A DNA stretch of 57,707 bases, taken from a virus. The notes beneath the pieces are model-generated. The model saw nothing but the letters and a program-made list of their open reading frames with translations, did no database searches and was not told where the DNA came from. Below are positions 21,969 through 30,416 of the stretch, one piece after another. A program made the translations under genes and the position numbers. Position 1 is the stretch's first letter; each line of letters starts with the position of its first letter. The stretch is taken from IMG/VR virus record IMGVR_UViG_3300025276_000004, positions 1 to 57,707 of that record. One strand, given 5' to 3'.

Positions 21969-22608
21969 TCATATGGGCAGTGACCTGTCAGTAGTTAATG
22001 CTGCAAGAGTTAGTTTCGGTAAGAAAAGTGAGTGGATAACTACTGGGCCTTGTGAAAATGGCAGTGCTGAACATAAAATACTAAGTCCTAGAGATCAAAA
22101 GCTAATACAGTATCTTGCTAAACACAAACATACATCACCATTCGGTCATTGCTTTGCGTCATTCCACATAAAGGCACCTATCTTTGTAGCACGACAGCTA
22201 GTCAAGCATAAGTTCCTACGCTGGAATGAGATCAGCCGCCGCTATGTAGACAGTGAGCCTGAGTTCTATAAGCCTGTTGAGTGGCGTGGACGTAATGAAG
22301 ACAAGAAACAAGGCAGTGATGGTGTAGTAGAAGTTGAAAAGATAGGTGACATTAGCTTAACTAGTAAGGTTCTTTATAACAGCTTACTTGATAGAGGTGT
22401 ATGTCCAGAGCAAGCACGTATGGTACTGCCGCAGTCTACCATGACTGAGTGGTACTGGTCAGGTAGTCTTGACGCCTTTGCAAGTATGTGTAGACTACGT
22501 GTAGCCCCTGATACACAGGAAGAGACACGACAGGTTGCTGAACAGATTGACACAACCATGCATGAAATATTCCCAGAGTCTTGGAATGCATTAATGTGGA
22601 CTGTGTAA
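21946..22608 (+). CDS. thyX: Flavin-dependent thymidylate synthase ThyX
   Basis: 220 aa. The signature region reads VKHKFLRWNEISRRYVD at residues 86-102: the canonical RHRx7S appears as KHKx7S (K87, H88, K89, S97), with NExSxRY intact. 'HTSPFGHCFASFHIKAPIFVARQL' and the C-terminal 'REEV/TREETRQVAEQI'-like helix complete the fold. It makes dTMP from dUMP using methylene-tetrahydrofolate and NADPH via FAD, supplying dTTP for phage DNA. Sits with glutaredoxin and DNA polymerase. Confidence 0.9.
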   Translation: MIIATYIDHMGSDLSVVNAARVSFGKKSEWITTGPCENGSAEHKILSPRDQKLIQYLAKHKHTSPFGHCFASFHIKAPIFVARQLVKHKFLRWNEISRRYVDSEPEFYKPVEWRGRNEDKKQGSDGVVEVEKIGDISLTSKVLYNSLLDRGVCPEQARMVLPQSTMTEWYWSGSLDAFASMCRLRVAPDTQEETRQVAEQIDTTMHEIFPESWNALMWTV

Positions 22609-22745
22609 TGAGTATGTCTGGAGAAATAGAAAATGTACAACGTGAGATCAACAAGAAAGAAGAAGCGTTGTACAAGTTAGCCAAAGAAATAACTGAATTA
22701 GAACAAAGAGAAGAGGAGTTACTAAAACATGTACGAGATATATAG
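22608..22745 (+). CDS. 45-aa coiled-coil protein
   Basis: ATG overlaps the thyX stop (TAATG) and the end overlaps the glutaredoxin start by 17 bases. Sequence MSMSGEIENVQREINKKEE... is a continuous charged helix. Function unknown; perfect coupling on both sides supports it. Confidence 0.55.
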   Translation: MSMSGEIENVQREINKKEEALYKLAKEITELEQREEELLKHVRDI

Positions 22746-22950
22746 CGTAGCCAACTGTCCATTTTGCCTGAAAGCTAAGGATCTTATAAGAGAAACTGGA
22801 AAAGGTTTCACTGAATACGCTATTGATTTAAAACCTGAGATGCATAAAAACATAATGAAGAAATCTTTAATGAATACTGTACCTATCATCTACTACAAAG
22901 ACGAACTAATAGGTGGGTACAATGACTTAAAGATGTACTTAAACAAATAA
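22729..22950 (+). CDS. Glutaredoxin
   Basis: 73 aa with redox motif CPFC at residues 10-13, the cis-proline segment NTVPIIYY near 49-56 and GGYNDLKMYL at the end; full glutaredoxin fold length. It reduces disulfides with glutathione and is the likely electron donor for the phage ribonucleotide reductase at 48715-50469, although the two genes are in different transcription units. Confidence 0.88.
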   Translation: MYEIYSVANCPFCLKAKDLIRETGKGFTEYAIDLKPEMHKNIMKKSLMNTVPIIYYKDELIGGYNDLKMYLNK

Positions 22951-22964
22951 AGAAAGGACGCATC

Positions 22965-24803
22965 ATGCGCCTATGTTATGATATAGAATGTAATGGACTT
23001 ACACCAGACACTATCTGGATGATCGTTGCAAAAAATCTAGACACTGATCAAATATATAAATTCTCTGATCACGATAACCTACATGGTTCTATCGCGGATG
23101 GAGCTGCACTGTTGCAGAACGCAGAGTTACTGGTAGGCCATAACATCATAGGTTTCGACAATGTGGTGATGGACAAGCTATGTGGTACTACACTCAATGA
23201 GAAACGCTTACATGATACGTGGGTAATGTCTCAGGTGTTGAGGTACAAGCGTAACCATCGTCATGGTCTAGCAGGTTGGGGTGAAAACCTTGGCAACAGC
23301 AAGATAACCTATGAGGACGGATGGGATGCATACTCAAGGGAGATGCTTCGTTACTGTGTACAAGACGTTAAGGTTAATGTTGATGTGTACAATGAACTAC
23401 TTACAGAGTACAAGAAGGTAGCTTCAGTAAACCCAAAGATCAAGATCGGTATGCAAGCGGAACATGAAACAGCTAGGTTCAACGCATTCTGTAAGACTAA
23501 AGGCTGGTACTTTGATATGGAGGAAGCTAAGGAGTTACTGGGAACTATGCAACAACGCATGGCTGAGATATCTAACACTATCGAACCCAAAATGGGTACT
23601 AAGGTTGTGTTCATAGATAAAGAACCTAAGACTCCTAAGTACAAAAAGAATGGTACATATACCGCGACAACTGCCAAGCTCCTTAGTGAATATTTTGAAA
23701 CGAAAGTCGGCATCGAAGATACCCATCTCGCGGGACCAGCTTTCACATTCCAACGAACTACTAAGGAACAAGCTAAACTTGGATCGCAAGAAGCGGTCAA
23801 GGATTGGTTGGGAACAATCGGATGGAAACCCGATGAGTACAACAGAAAGAAAGTAGGCCGAGAGTGGATTACTACTGGACCTAAACTTACAACATCGTCA
23901 CTAGCTAAACTGGGAGAAGTTGGCCTTATGGTTGATGAGTACTATGTACTACGTCACAAGGCTTCTCTTATGGAAGGTTGGGTAGAACGAGTGGAGAATG
24001 CAGATGATAAGAGACTTCATGGTAATATGTGGACTATTGGCACTCCTACCTTTAGAGTACGTCACGAAGTTATTGCTAACCTTCCGGGAATTGAAACTCC
24101 TTGGGGTAAAGAAATTCGTGGTATGCTTAAGCCTGATCCGGGAACGGTGATAGTAGGGGCTGACTCAGCTGGTAATCAATTGCGTGGCCTGTGTCACTAC
24201 GTTGGTAACGATGAGTTCACTAATGAGGTACGCTATGGTGATCAACACCAGCGTAATGCAGATGCACTTGGGTGTAGCAGAGGCGTAGCTAAAGGCTACC
24301 TCTATGCTTATCTATTTGGTGCAGGTGATGCTAAACTTGGTCAAGTACTGACAGGTAAAGCCAACAGTGAAGCAGGTCGTAAGTCTCGTGCTAACTTCTC
24401 TAAGGGCATTAAAGGTTTAGAAGAACTTAAGAAGAAGCTGTTAGCTATATGGAACAAAACATCCCACAACCAAGGTGATGGATGGTTCCCTGCACTTGAT
24501 GGACGCCCAGTATTCTGTGGTTCAGGCCATCAAACACTTAACTACTTACTCCAAGCTGCTGAAGGTGTGACCTGTAAGGCTGCACTAATGTGGGCATGGG
24601 ATAAGATTAAAGAAGAGAAACTACGTGCCGAACCTCGTTTGTTCTACCATGATGAGATGGCATTCCAATCGCACCCTGATGACGCTAAACGTGTTGGGGA
24701 AATACTAAAAGAATCTTTCACTGCTGGTCCAGAGTTGTTCGGTGTAACATGTATGGATGGTGGTGACTATGTAATCGGAGAGAGTTACGCAGATGTTCAC
24801 TGA
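22965..24803 (+). CDS. Family A DNA polymerase with 3'-5' exonuclease
   Basis: 612 aa, T7 gp5-like but shorter (T7: 704). Exonuclease motifs: D6/E8 in YDIECNG, HNIIGFDN, and YCVQDVKVNVDVY. Polymerase motif A ADSAGNQLR (D400), motif B RGVAKGYLYAYLFGAGD, motif C HDE (D563). In E. coli Pol I numbering position 762 is Tyr, as in T7, and position 766 is Phe instead of the near-universal Tyr. The shorter length suggests a reduced thumb insertion, so thioredoxin binding is uncertain. Replicates the genome with the primase-helicase and SSB. Confidence 0.93.
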   Translation: MRLCYDIECNGLTPDTIWMIVAKNLDTDQIYKFSDHDNLHGSIADGAALLQNAELLVGHNIIGFDNVVMDKLCGTTLNEKRLHDTWVMSQVLRYKRNHRHGLAGWGENLGNSKITYEDGWDAYSREMLRYCVQDVKVNVDVYNELLTEYKKVASVNPKIKIGMQAEHETARFNAFCKTKGWYFDMEEAKELLGTMQQRMAEISNTIEPKMGTKVVFIDKEPKTPKYKKNGTYTATTAKLLSEYFETKVGIEDTHLAGPAFTFQRTTKEQAKLGSQEAVKDWLGTIGWKPDEYNRKKVGREWITTGPKLTTSSLAKLGEVGLMVDEYYVLRHKASLMEGWVERVENADDKRLHGNMWTIGTPTFRVRHEVIANLPGIETPWGKEIRGMLKPDPGTVIVGADSAGNQLRGLCHYVGNDEFTNEVRYGDQHQRNADALGCSRGVAKGYLYAYLFGAGDAKLGQVLTGKANSEAGRKSRANFSKGIKGLEELKKKLLAIWNKTSHNQGDGWFPALDGRPVFCGSGHQTLNYLLQAAEGVTCKAALMWAWDKIKEEKLRAEPRLFYHDEMAFQSHPDDAKRVGEILKESFTAGPELFGVTCMDGGDYVIGESYADVH

Positions 24804-25542
24804 TAACGCAGTAGTACTAGTAGATTCGGATTCAATATACTTCCGAATGGCATGTGTTACGAAGAAGCAAAAGGATATCCGAGTAGGTATCGACAATACT
24901 ATGAGAGAGATCAAACAAAATTGTGGATCTGATAAACTACTTGTAGCAATCAAAGGAAGGGGTAATTTCCGAAAGGAGATCTACCCCTCCTACAAATCAA
25001 CAAGGAAGGAACTTGATGCAGATGTCAAGAAAGCATTAAACTATGGACATGATTTCATGGTGGATAAGTATGGCGCTGTCATGGCTGACGATATGGAAGC
25101 TGATGATCTTGTTAGTATTTGGGCTAGTGAGTGCCGAGATTCTGATAGGGACTATACAGTGGCTGGGATCGACAAGGATCTTTTACAAATCCCAGGAACC
25201 CACTACAACTTTGTCAAGAAAGAAATCCAACAGATTTCTGAAGACACTGCTAACCTTAAGCTTATGTTGCAATGTCTTACTGGTGATCGGTCTGATAACA
25301 TTCCGGGAATCAAAGGAATTGGCCCTAAGAAAGCAGAGAAGCTTTTATCTGGAGTACCTATGCAACGCAGGTGGAATAGGGTGCGAGCTGCTTGGCGAGC
25401 AAACGAGTCGGGAGATCCTGACATTGCCAAGCGTCTATTAACAATGATAACATCTTGGGAAGAATTAGATGACATTAAAGAACAAATCAAGAAGCATAAG
25501 TCGGAAAAGCAAGCGCAAGTTTATAGGGATGTTAAAGACTGA
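24793..25542 (+). CDS. 5'-3' exonuclease (FEN/T7 gp6-like)
   Basis: 249 aa. N-terminal VVLVDSDSIYF (D11, D13), ADDMEADDLVS and GIDKDLLQIPG give the metal-binding carboxylates; GDRSDNIPGIKGIGPKKAEKLL from residue 164 is the helix-hairpin-helix-type DNA-binding region. It removes RNA primers and degrades host DNA. Overlaps DNA polymerase by 11 bases and the HNH gene by 74 bases. Confidence 0.9.
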   Translation: MFTDNAVVLVDSDSIYFRMACVTKKQKDIRVGIDNTMREIKQNCGSDKLLVAIKGRGNFRKEIYPSYKSTRKELDADVKKALNYGHDFMVDKYGAVMADDMEADDLVSIWASECRDSDRDYTVAGIDKDLLQIPGTHYNFVKKEIQQISEDTANLKLMLQCLTGDRSDNIPGIKGIGPKKAEKLLSGVPMQRRWNRVRAAWRANESGDPDIAKRLLTMITSWEELDDIKEQIKKHKSEKQAQVYRDVKD

Positions 25543-25822
25543 CCTAGGTTGCACTGACTGTGGATACAATAAACACCCTGACGCTCTTGCGTTTGATCAT
25601 TTACCTAAGTACGAGAAGCTACATGATGTTTCTCGTATGGTATCTCAAGACAGAGACATAGGTGCAGTGCTTGAAGAAGTGTTTAAAACAGAGGTAGTGT
25701 GCCATAACTGTCACGCTATCAGAACAGCGGAGCGTAGAAATGGAAATACTATTCCAGATCAAACCTTTATCAGCAAACAAAATGTTTGTGAGGAAAGGGA
25801 GAACAACTTACAAGACAGCTGA
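25469..25822 (+). CDS. HNH endonuclease
   Basis: 117 aa from ATG 25469 (97 aa from ATG 25529). CTDCGYNKHPDALAFDHLP and CHNCHAIRTAERR form the zinc ribbon and the beta-beta-alpha HNH core. The basic N-terminus (SRSISRKSKRKFIGMLK) supports the longer start, although 74 bases overlap the exonuclease; the shorter start sits exactly at the exonuclease stop. The last 83 bases overlap RusA. Could be a packaging-associated or homing-type nuclease. Confidence 0.8.
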   Translation: MTLKNKSRSISRKSKRKFIGMLKTDLGCTDCGYNKHPDALAFDHLPKYEKLHDVSRMVSQDRDIGAVLEEVFKTEVVCHNCHAIRTAERRNGNTIPDQTFISKQNVCEERENNLQDS

Positions 25823-26138
25823 CTACAAGCGTTTCCAAGAGGACATGGCAAACATGCTGTTAGGAGAAACATGGAACTTTAAAGACAAGCCTGTCCTCTT
25901 CATTGTTTATGCTGGGCTATCTAACAGAGCCTCTGACTTAGACAATGTAATTAAACCTTTACTAGATACATACCAAAATATATTCGAGGAGTTCAATGAT
26001 AAAACAGTACAAGGAATTATCCTCCAACGCGACAGAGTTAAGCGAGGAGGAGAGTACCTCTGGGTACGAGTTGCAGAAGCAAAAGAACTTGAAGTGGGCT
26101 TCAAAGAACTCAAAGACTCGGAAGAAACGAAGCATTAA
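25740..26138 (+). CDS. RusA-like Holliday junction resolvase
   Basis: 132 aa. 'IKPLSANKMFVRKGRTTYKTADYKRF' and SDLDNVIKPLLDTYQNIFEEFNDKTVQGI carry the RusA Asp residues in the LDN..KP.lD pattern, then a basic end (RDRVKRGGEY). It resolves branched DNA before packaging, the task of gp3 in T7. GGAGCGTAGAA site inside the HNH gene. Confidence 0.88.
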   Translation: MEILFQIKPLSANKMFVRKGRTTYKTADYKRFQEDMANMLLGETWNFKDKPVLFIVYAGLSNRASDLDNVIKPLLDTYQNIFEEFNDKTVQGIILQRDRVKRGGEYLWVRVAEAKELEVGFKELKDSEETKH

Positions 26139-26165
26139 CAGAGAGATAAAAGAAGAAAGGGATTT

Positions 26166-27797
26166 GTGGTGAAAACTAATTGTGAAAGTTGTGGTAGCTC
26201 TGATGCAAACCACGTATACAATGACGATAATCCAAGAACACACTGTTTCTCATGTGGGAAAACAGTATTCAAAGAAAGTAGAAATAACATGAATGAGTTA
26301 ATTGACACAGACGATATAATTGAAAGATCATTTGGCCCTTCAATAGAACAGATTAAAGATTACAGAAGCTATCCTATAACATCTCGTGGTATATCCCAAG
26401 AGATCGTAGATCATTTTAAAGTTAAGATGTCTGTGGATACGAATGGTAAACCTGAATCACACTATTACCCTTGGACAGTTGATGGTAACACTGTTGCCTA
26501 CCAAGAACGTAAGTTGCCAAAGTCTTTCAAAACTTATGGAGACTTTAAGAATGTTGAATTATTCGGACAAAGACAAGCAACATCAGGATTTACGTTGGTC
26601 ATCTGTGAAGGAGCCATCGACACGATGTCAGTTGCCCAAGCCTACAAAGAGAAGTACGGACGTATGTATTCTGTTGTCGGTGTTAGTACTGCTTCTTCTA
26701 CCGCTGCTGCTTTGGCTCAAAGGGATTGGATAAATAGTTTCAAGAGCGTCATCATTATGATGGATCAAGATGAAGCTGGAAAGAAGATGACTGACTTCCT
26801 AGGTAAGATGATAAAGCCGGGGAAAGCAAAGGTCGCAAAGCTACCAGAGAATGACGCTAACGATACACTGCTAAAGCATGGTTGGAAGACACTGATAGAA
26901 TGCATATGGAATGCACAGAGTTGGAACCCATCAGGTATCGTTACTGGTGAACCTATCTGGAGTCAATTCATACAGCGTCAGAACGTAGAGTGTGTCCCAT
27001 ACCCTGATTGTCTCAGTGGTTTAAACAAAAAGCTAAAAGGAATTAGACATGGTGAGATTACTCTATTCACTTCTGGAACTGGTAGTGGTAAATCTACTGT
27101 TATCAAAGAGATCATCTTGGATCTTCTCTCGAAAACAAATGATAGGATTGGGCTTATCAGTCTGGAAGAAAGCGTTGGAGATACGGCAGAGAAATTTATT
27201 GGTATGGCCCTCAAGAAACCTCTTAATGAGGATTCACAGCCATCAGAAGACGAGCTTAGACAGGGTTTTGATCAGGTATTTGGAGACGAAAGACTCGTCC
27301 TCCTTGACCACCAAGGATCTGTAGGTGATGATAGTCTTATAGATAAGATAGAGTACATGGCCCTCATGGGTTGTAAGTACTTGGTACTAGACCACATCAC
27401 CATTGCTGTATCAGAGGGTAGTGATGGACTGTCTGGTAACGAAGCTATCGATAAGTTTATGTCAGACTTACTTAAGATTGTTAAGAGACATAACATCTGG
27501 CTAGGGTTGATCTCACACTTGCGTAAAGCACAGGGTGGTAAAGCTTTTGAAGATGGTAACATTGCCTCCATCGATGACATTAAAGGTTCTGGTTCTATCA
27601 AACAGATCTCATTTGATATCATTGCATTCTCTAGAAACCTAGTAGCTGTTGATGACTACGAGCGTAACACAGTTACCTTTAGAGTTCTCAAGTCTAGGTT
27701 CACTGGACAAACAGGTGATGCAGGTAGCGCATCATACGACACTAAGACCACCCGACTCATAGCTAAAGAGGAAGGTTTTGATTACATAACTAAATAG
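26166..27797 (+). CDS. Primase-helicase (T7 gp4-like)
   Basis: 543 aa. Zinc finger C6xxC9...C27xxC30, TOPRIM E148 (CEGAID) and D200/D202 (MDQDEAG), linker, then RecA-type helicase with Walker A GTGSGKST (K309) and Walker B YLVLDHITI. Start is one of two adjacent GTG codons (26166 or 26169) after AAAGGGA. It unwinds DNA as a hexamer and primes lagging-strand synthesis. Methionine at about residue 42 after the finger could give a helicase-only form as in T7. Confidence 0.93.
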   Translation: MVKTNCESCGSSDANHVYNDDNPRTHCFSCGKTVFKESRNNMNELIDTDDIIERSFGPSIEQIKDYRSYPITSRGISQEIVDHFKVKMSVDTNGKPESHYYPWTVDGNTVAYQERKLPKSFKTYGDFKNVELFGQRQATSGFTLVICEGAIDTMSVAQAYKEKYGRMYSVVGVSTASSTAAALAQRDWINSFKSVIIMMDQDEAGKKMTDFLGKMIKPGKAKVAKLPENDANDTLLKHGWKTLIECIWNAQSWNPSGIVTGEPIWSQFIQRQNVECVPYPDCLSGLNKKLKGIRHGEITLFTSGTGSGKSTVIKEIILDLLSKTNDRIGLISLEESVGDTAEKFIGMALKKPLNEDSQPSEDELRQGFDQVFGDERLVLLDHQGSVGDDSLIDKIEYMALMGCKYLVLDHITIAVSEGSDGLSGNEAIDKFMSDLLKIVKRHNIWLGLISHLRKAQGGKAFEDGNIASIDDIKGSGSIKQISFDIIAFSRNLVAVDDYERNTVTFRVLKSRFTGQTGDAGSASYDTKTTRLIAKEEGFDYITK

Positions 27798-27805
27798 GAG
27801 ATTAC

Positions 27806-30100
27806 ATGTCAGCACTCCAAGAGATAGTTGACTACCTTGTTAATCGCGTAGATGGGGTAAGTCCAGCAAGACGCAGACCTCACTTAGCAGGTCTTCTCTT
27901 GCGACTATCAGTAGACTACAGTGAGCGCATGGAAGATTACGTTCTCAAAAGCATCTCAATATTACAGATGCAATTTACAAAAGATACTAGCTCTAGTCCA
28001 GCAGGTACTACAACACTGACCAATGCATCTACAAAGATAGGTCAGAGTGTTGGACGAGAGTTAGATCGGGAACCCCTACCTTGGGGTTCTCAAGTATCCA
28101 TAGGTGACTTGTTTATAGAAGCCTTATACAACTTAAACTTCATAGAACTATCATATGCCAAGACTAGGAACAGTTGTCACGTTGTGTCAGCTGCCCCTCG
28201 TTGGTTTGAGTTAGGCTCTATACCACCTAAAGGAACTAGCTTCCCTTTGGCTGCAACCACTACTGAGAAGCCTAAGGATATCACCAAGATGTTTCAAAAC
28301 ATTAATGGTTCTAACAGGCCAGTCATTAAAGGGAGACTTGAAGGTGACTCTATCAACAGGTATGCTCCTTGGGTGCAAGCAATAAACAAACTACAGCAGA
28401 CAGCGTGGACTATTAACAAGCCAGTCTACGAAGCAATGGTAGCTAACAGAGATGTGTTTATCTCTGAGGAACCAGTGGATGACAACGATGCCAAGGAACT
28501 TAAACGTAGAAGTAAAATGGTTGAGTGGGCATTCATATCTGAGAAGGCACGTAAACTGTCTGAGTTAGATGAGTTCTACCAGTACTTAGATGTAGACTAC
28601 AGAGGTAGGTTCTATTACTGTGAAAGCTTTATGAACTACCAAGGATCTGATTTAGCTAGAGGCTTGTTTAAATTCAAACACGCCAAGCCAATGACTGAGA
28701 GTGGGCTACAGTGGTTAGCTATACACACTGCATCTGTGTTCAACATGTCTTATGGCATCGATGAGATACCTGACTGGTGTGAAGCAGACTATCGAAGCCA
28801 CTTAGAAAGTGAGGGGTTAGATAATATATCTGTTGATAAGATGACACTGGAAGATAGGATCGCTTGGACTAATGAGTACATGAGTGAAATTAAAGACGCA
28901 GGTAAACAACAACAGTTCTCTAGTGATGCTGAGAAGAAAGTATCTTTTCTAGCTGCTTGTGTAGAATGGTATGAGTTTGACTGTGCCTTCAAGGACAATC
29001 GTATACACATGACATCCCTGCCAATACCTATAGATGGTAGTAACAATGGGTGGCAACACCTAGGAGCTATCTCAAAGGATGAACAGACTGGAGATCTTGT
29101 AGGTTTAATACCCTCCAATATACAAAAAGATTTCTATGTTCAGACTGCAAAGGAGATGATCAACCTGTGTAAGGATGAAAGACTAAGCTCCATACTTGCA
29201 TCTATGCCTATGAAAAACATACGCAAAGGTATATCTAAACGTGGCTCAATGACTAGGGCATACTCAGCAGGGTCTAAGAAGATAGCTGAGAACATGTTCT
29301 TTGATTGTAAGTCTGAGGATTACCACACCCTGTATGGGATTACCCAAGACGATTGTACTAAGCTTGCAAAGCTTCTTATAAAAGCAATCGACAAGGTATG
29401 CCCCGGACCTCTCTCTACTATGAGCTACCTACAGAACCTATCAATGTATCAACTAGGCTCACACGTTAAGGTAGACTCTAATGGTTACGAAGCTAACTCT
29501 GAGTACAGAGAGTACTCTCAGCTACGTGATGACCTGATGAAGAAAAACTTCAAGACTGATGAAGACCTAGAAAAACTAAATGATGTTGTTATAAAACTGA
29601 AAGAGTTTACCACTAGGCTTAAACATGGTAAGGGAGATGATAAGGTTACGTGGAGTACTCCTTCTGGATTCAATGTTATCTATGAGAAATGGATAATGCA
29701 AGACAGGAAAGCAAGGGGTCGCATCAAAGGCTATGGTAACAAGACAGGTCAAGTCACCCATGTTGCTTTAGTTCCTACACGTATGCCTGATAGGCGAGGG
29801 TTTATCTGTGGTATGTCACCTAACTACATACACTCTATGGATGCTAGTCACATGGCTCTCGTTATATCCGAATGGAATGGTTGCTTTGCAGCTGTACACG
29901 ACAGCTTCAGTACTCATGCATCAGATGTAGACAGACTACTAGGACTAACAAAACAAGTGTTTATACGTATGTATAACTACGAAAACTACTTTGAAGTCAT
30001 ACGTAACTTCATAACAGATGCCGAGGATGATGTTGAACAACCTTCACTCGGCACCCTAGATATAAAGGAGATTGAAAACAGTGACTACTTCTTCGCGTAA
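27806..30100 (+). CDS. T7-type single-subunit RNA polymerase
   Basis: 764 aa (T7: 883). Motif A IDGSNNGWQH with D410; motif B SKRGSMTRAY with K478 and Y486; segment MSPNYIHSMDASHM; motif C VHDSFSTH with D699. The N-terminus is shorter than T7 and the B-C interval about 40 residues longer. In motif B the usual Arg four residues before Lys is Lys, and the Gly after Tyr is Ser. It should recognise the five TCTAAGTTCCTTATAGGGA promoters. Its place at the end of the replication run, not at the start of the early region as in T7, is unusual. Confidence 0.92.
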   Translation: MSALQEIVDYLVNRVDGVSPARRRPHLAGLLLRLSVDYSERMEDYVLKSISILQMQFTKDTSSSPAGTTTLTNASTKIGQSVGRELDREPLPWGSQVSIGDLFIEALYNLNFIELSYAKTRNSCHVVSAAPRWFELGSIPPKGTSFPLAATTTEKPKDITKMFQNINGSNRPVIKGRLEGDSINRYAPWVQAINKLQQTAWTINKPVYEAMVANRDVFISEEPVDDNDAKELKRRSKMVEWAFISEKARKLSELDEFYQYLDVDYRGRFYYCESFMNYQGSDLARGLFKFKHAKPMTESGLQWLAIHTASVFNMSYGIDEIPDWCEADYRSHLESEGLDNISVDKMTLEDRIAWTNEYMSEIKDAGKQQQFSSDAEKKVSFLAACVEWYEFDCAFKDNRIHMTSLPIPIDGSNNGWQHLGAISKDEQTGDLVGLIPSNIQKDFYVQTAKEMINLCKDERLSSILASMPMKNIRKGISKRGSMTRAYSAGSKKIAENMFFDCKSEDYHTLYGITQDDCTKLAKLLIKAIDKVCPGPLSTMSYLQNLSMYQLGSHVKVDSNGYEANSEYREYSQLRDDLMKKNFKTDEDLEKLNDVVIKLKEFTTRLKHGKGDDKVTWSTPSGFNVIYEKWIMQDRKARGRIKGYGNKTGQVTHVALVPTRMPDRRGFICGMSPNYIHSMDASHMALVISEWNGCFAAVHDSFSTHASDVDRLLGLTKQVFIRMYNYENYFEVIRNFITDAEDDVEQPSLGTLDIKEIENSDYFFA

Positions 30101-30362
30101 ATCGTATAATCATTTGGCATTACGAGGTGTCCAAGTGGATGATGATGAGTTCATATTAGACTGGAACTCTAACCCACTTACTAAAACACCACTGACTGAT
30201 GATCTAGCATACACAAAAGATCTTATGCCACGAGTAATTGACATTGGTATATCAGAAGATCTAGCTGCTGGAGAGATCACTGATCAGGCAGCTAAGAAAC
30301 GAAAGCATGATCAAATGAAAGACTACAGAGAGCTACTCGCTAAACGAGGAATGCTTAAATAA
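30081..30362 (+). CDS. Hypothetical protein after RNA polymerase
   Basis: 93 aa from GTG 30081, which has AAGGAG 10 bases upstream; a TTG at 30072 is too close to that site. Acidic middle (VDDDEFILDW) and helical C-terminus (DQAAKKRKHDQMKDYRELLAKRG). Overlaps the polymerase gene by 20 bases. Last gene of the rightward arm. Function unknown. Confidence 0.6.
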   Translation: MTTSSRKSYNHLALRGVQVDDDEFILDWNSNPLTKTPLTDDLAYTKDLMPRVIDIGISEDLAAGEITDQAAKKRKHDQMKDYRELLAKRGMLK

Positions 30363-30369
30363 AAATTAA

Positions 30370-30416
30370 AAACCCCCAAGGTATCATATAGATATCCTTG
30401 GGGGTTTATTTTTTTT
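30370..30416. terminator. Strong bidirectional terminator between convergent arms
   Basis: A 16-pair GC-rich stem (AAACCCCCAAGG... with ...CCTTGGGGGTTT, one bulge) with ATTTTTTTT after it on the plus strand and TTTAATTTTT on the minus strand. It ends the replication arm and the long leftward virion transcript. Confidence 0.9.

Noticed and set aside
23351-23842. 163-codon minus frame inside the DNA polymerase gene
   Set aside because: Antisense shadow of a well-supported polymerase with all motifs on the plus strand.
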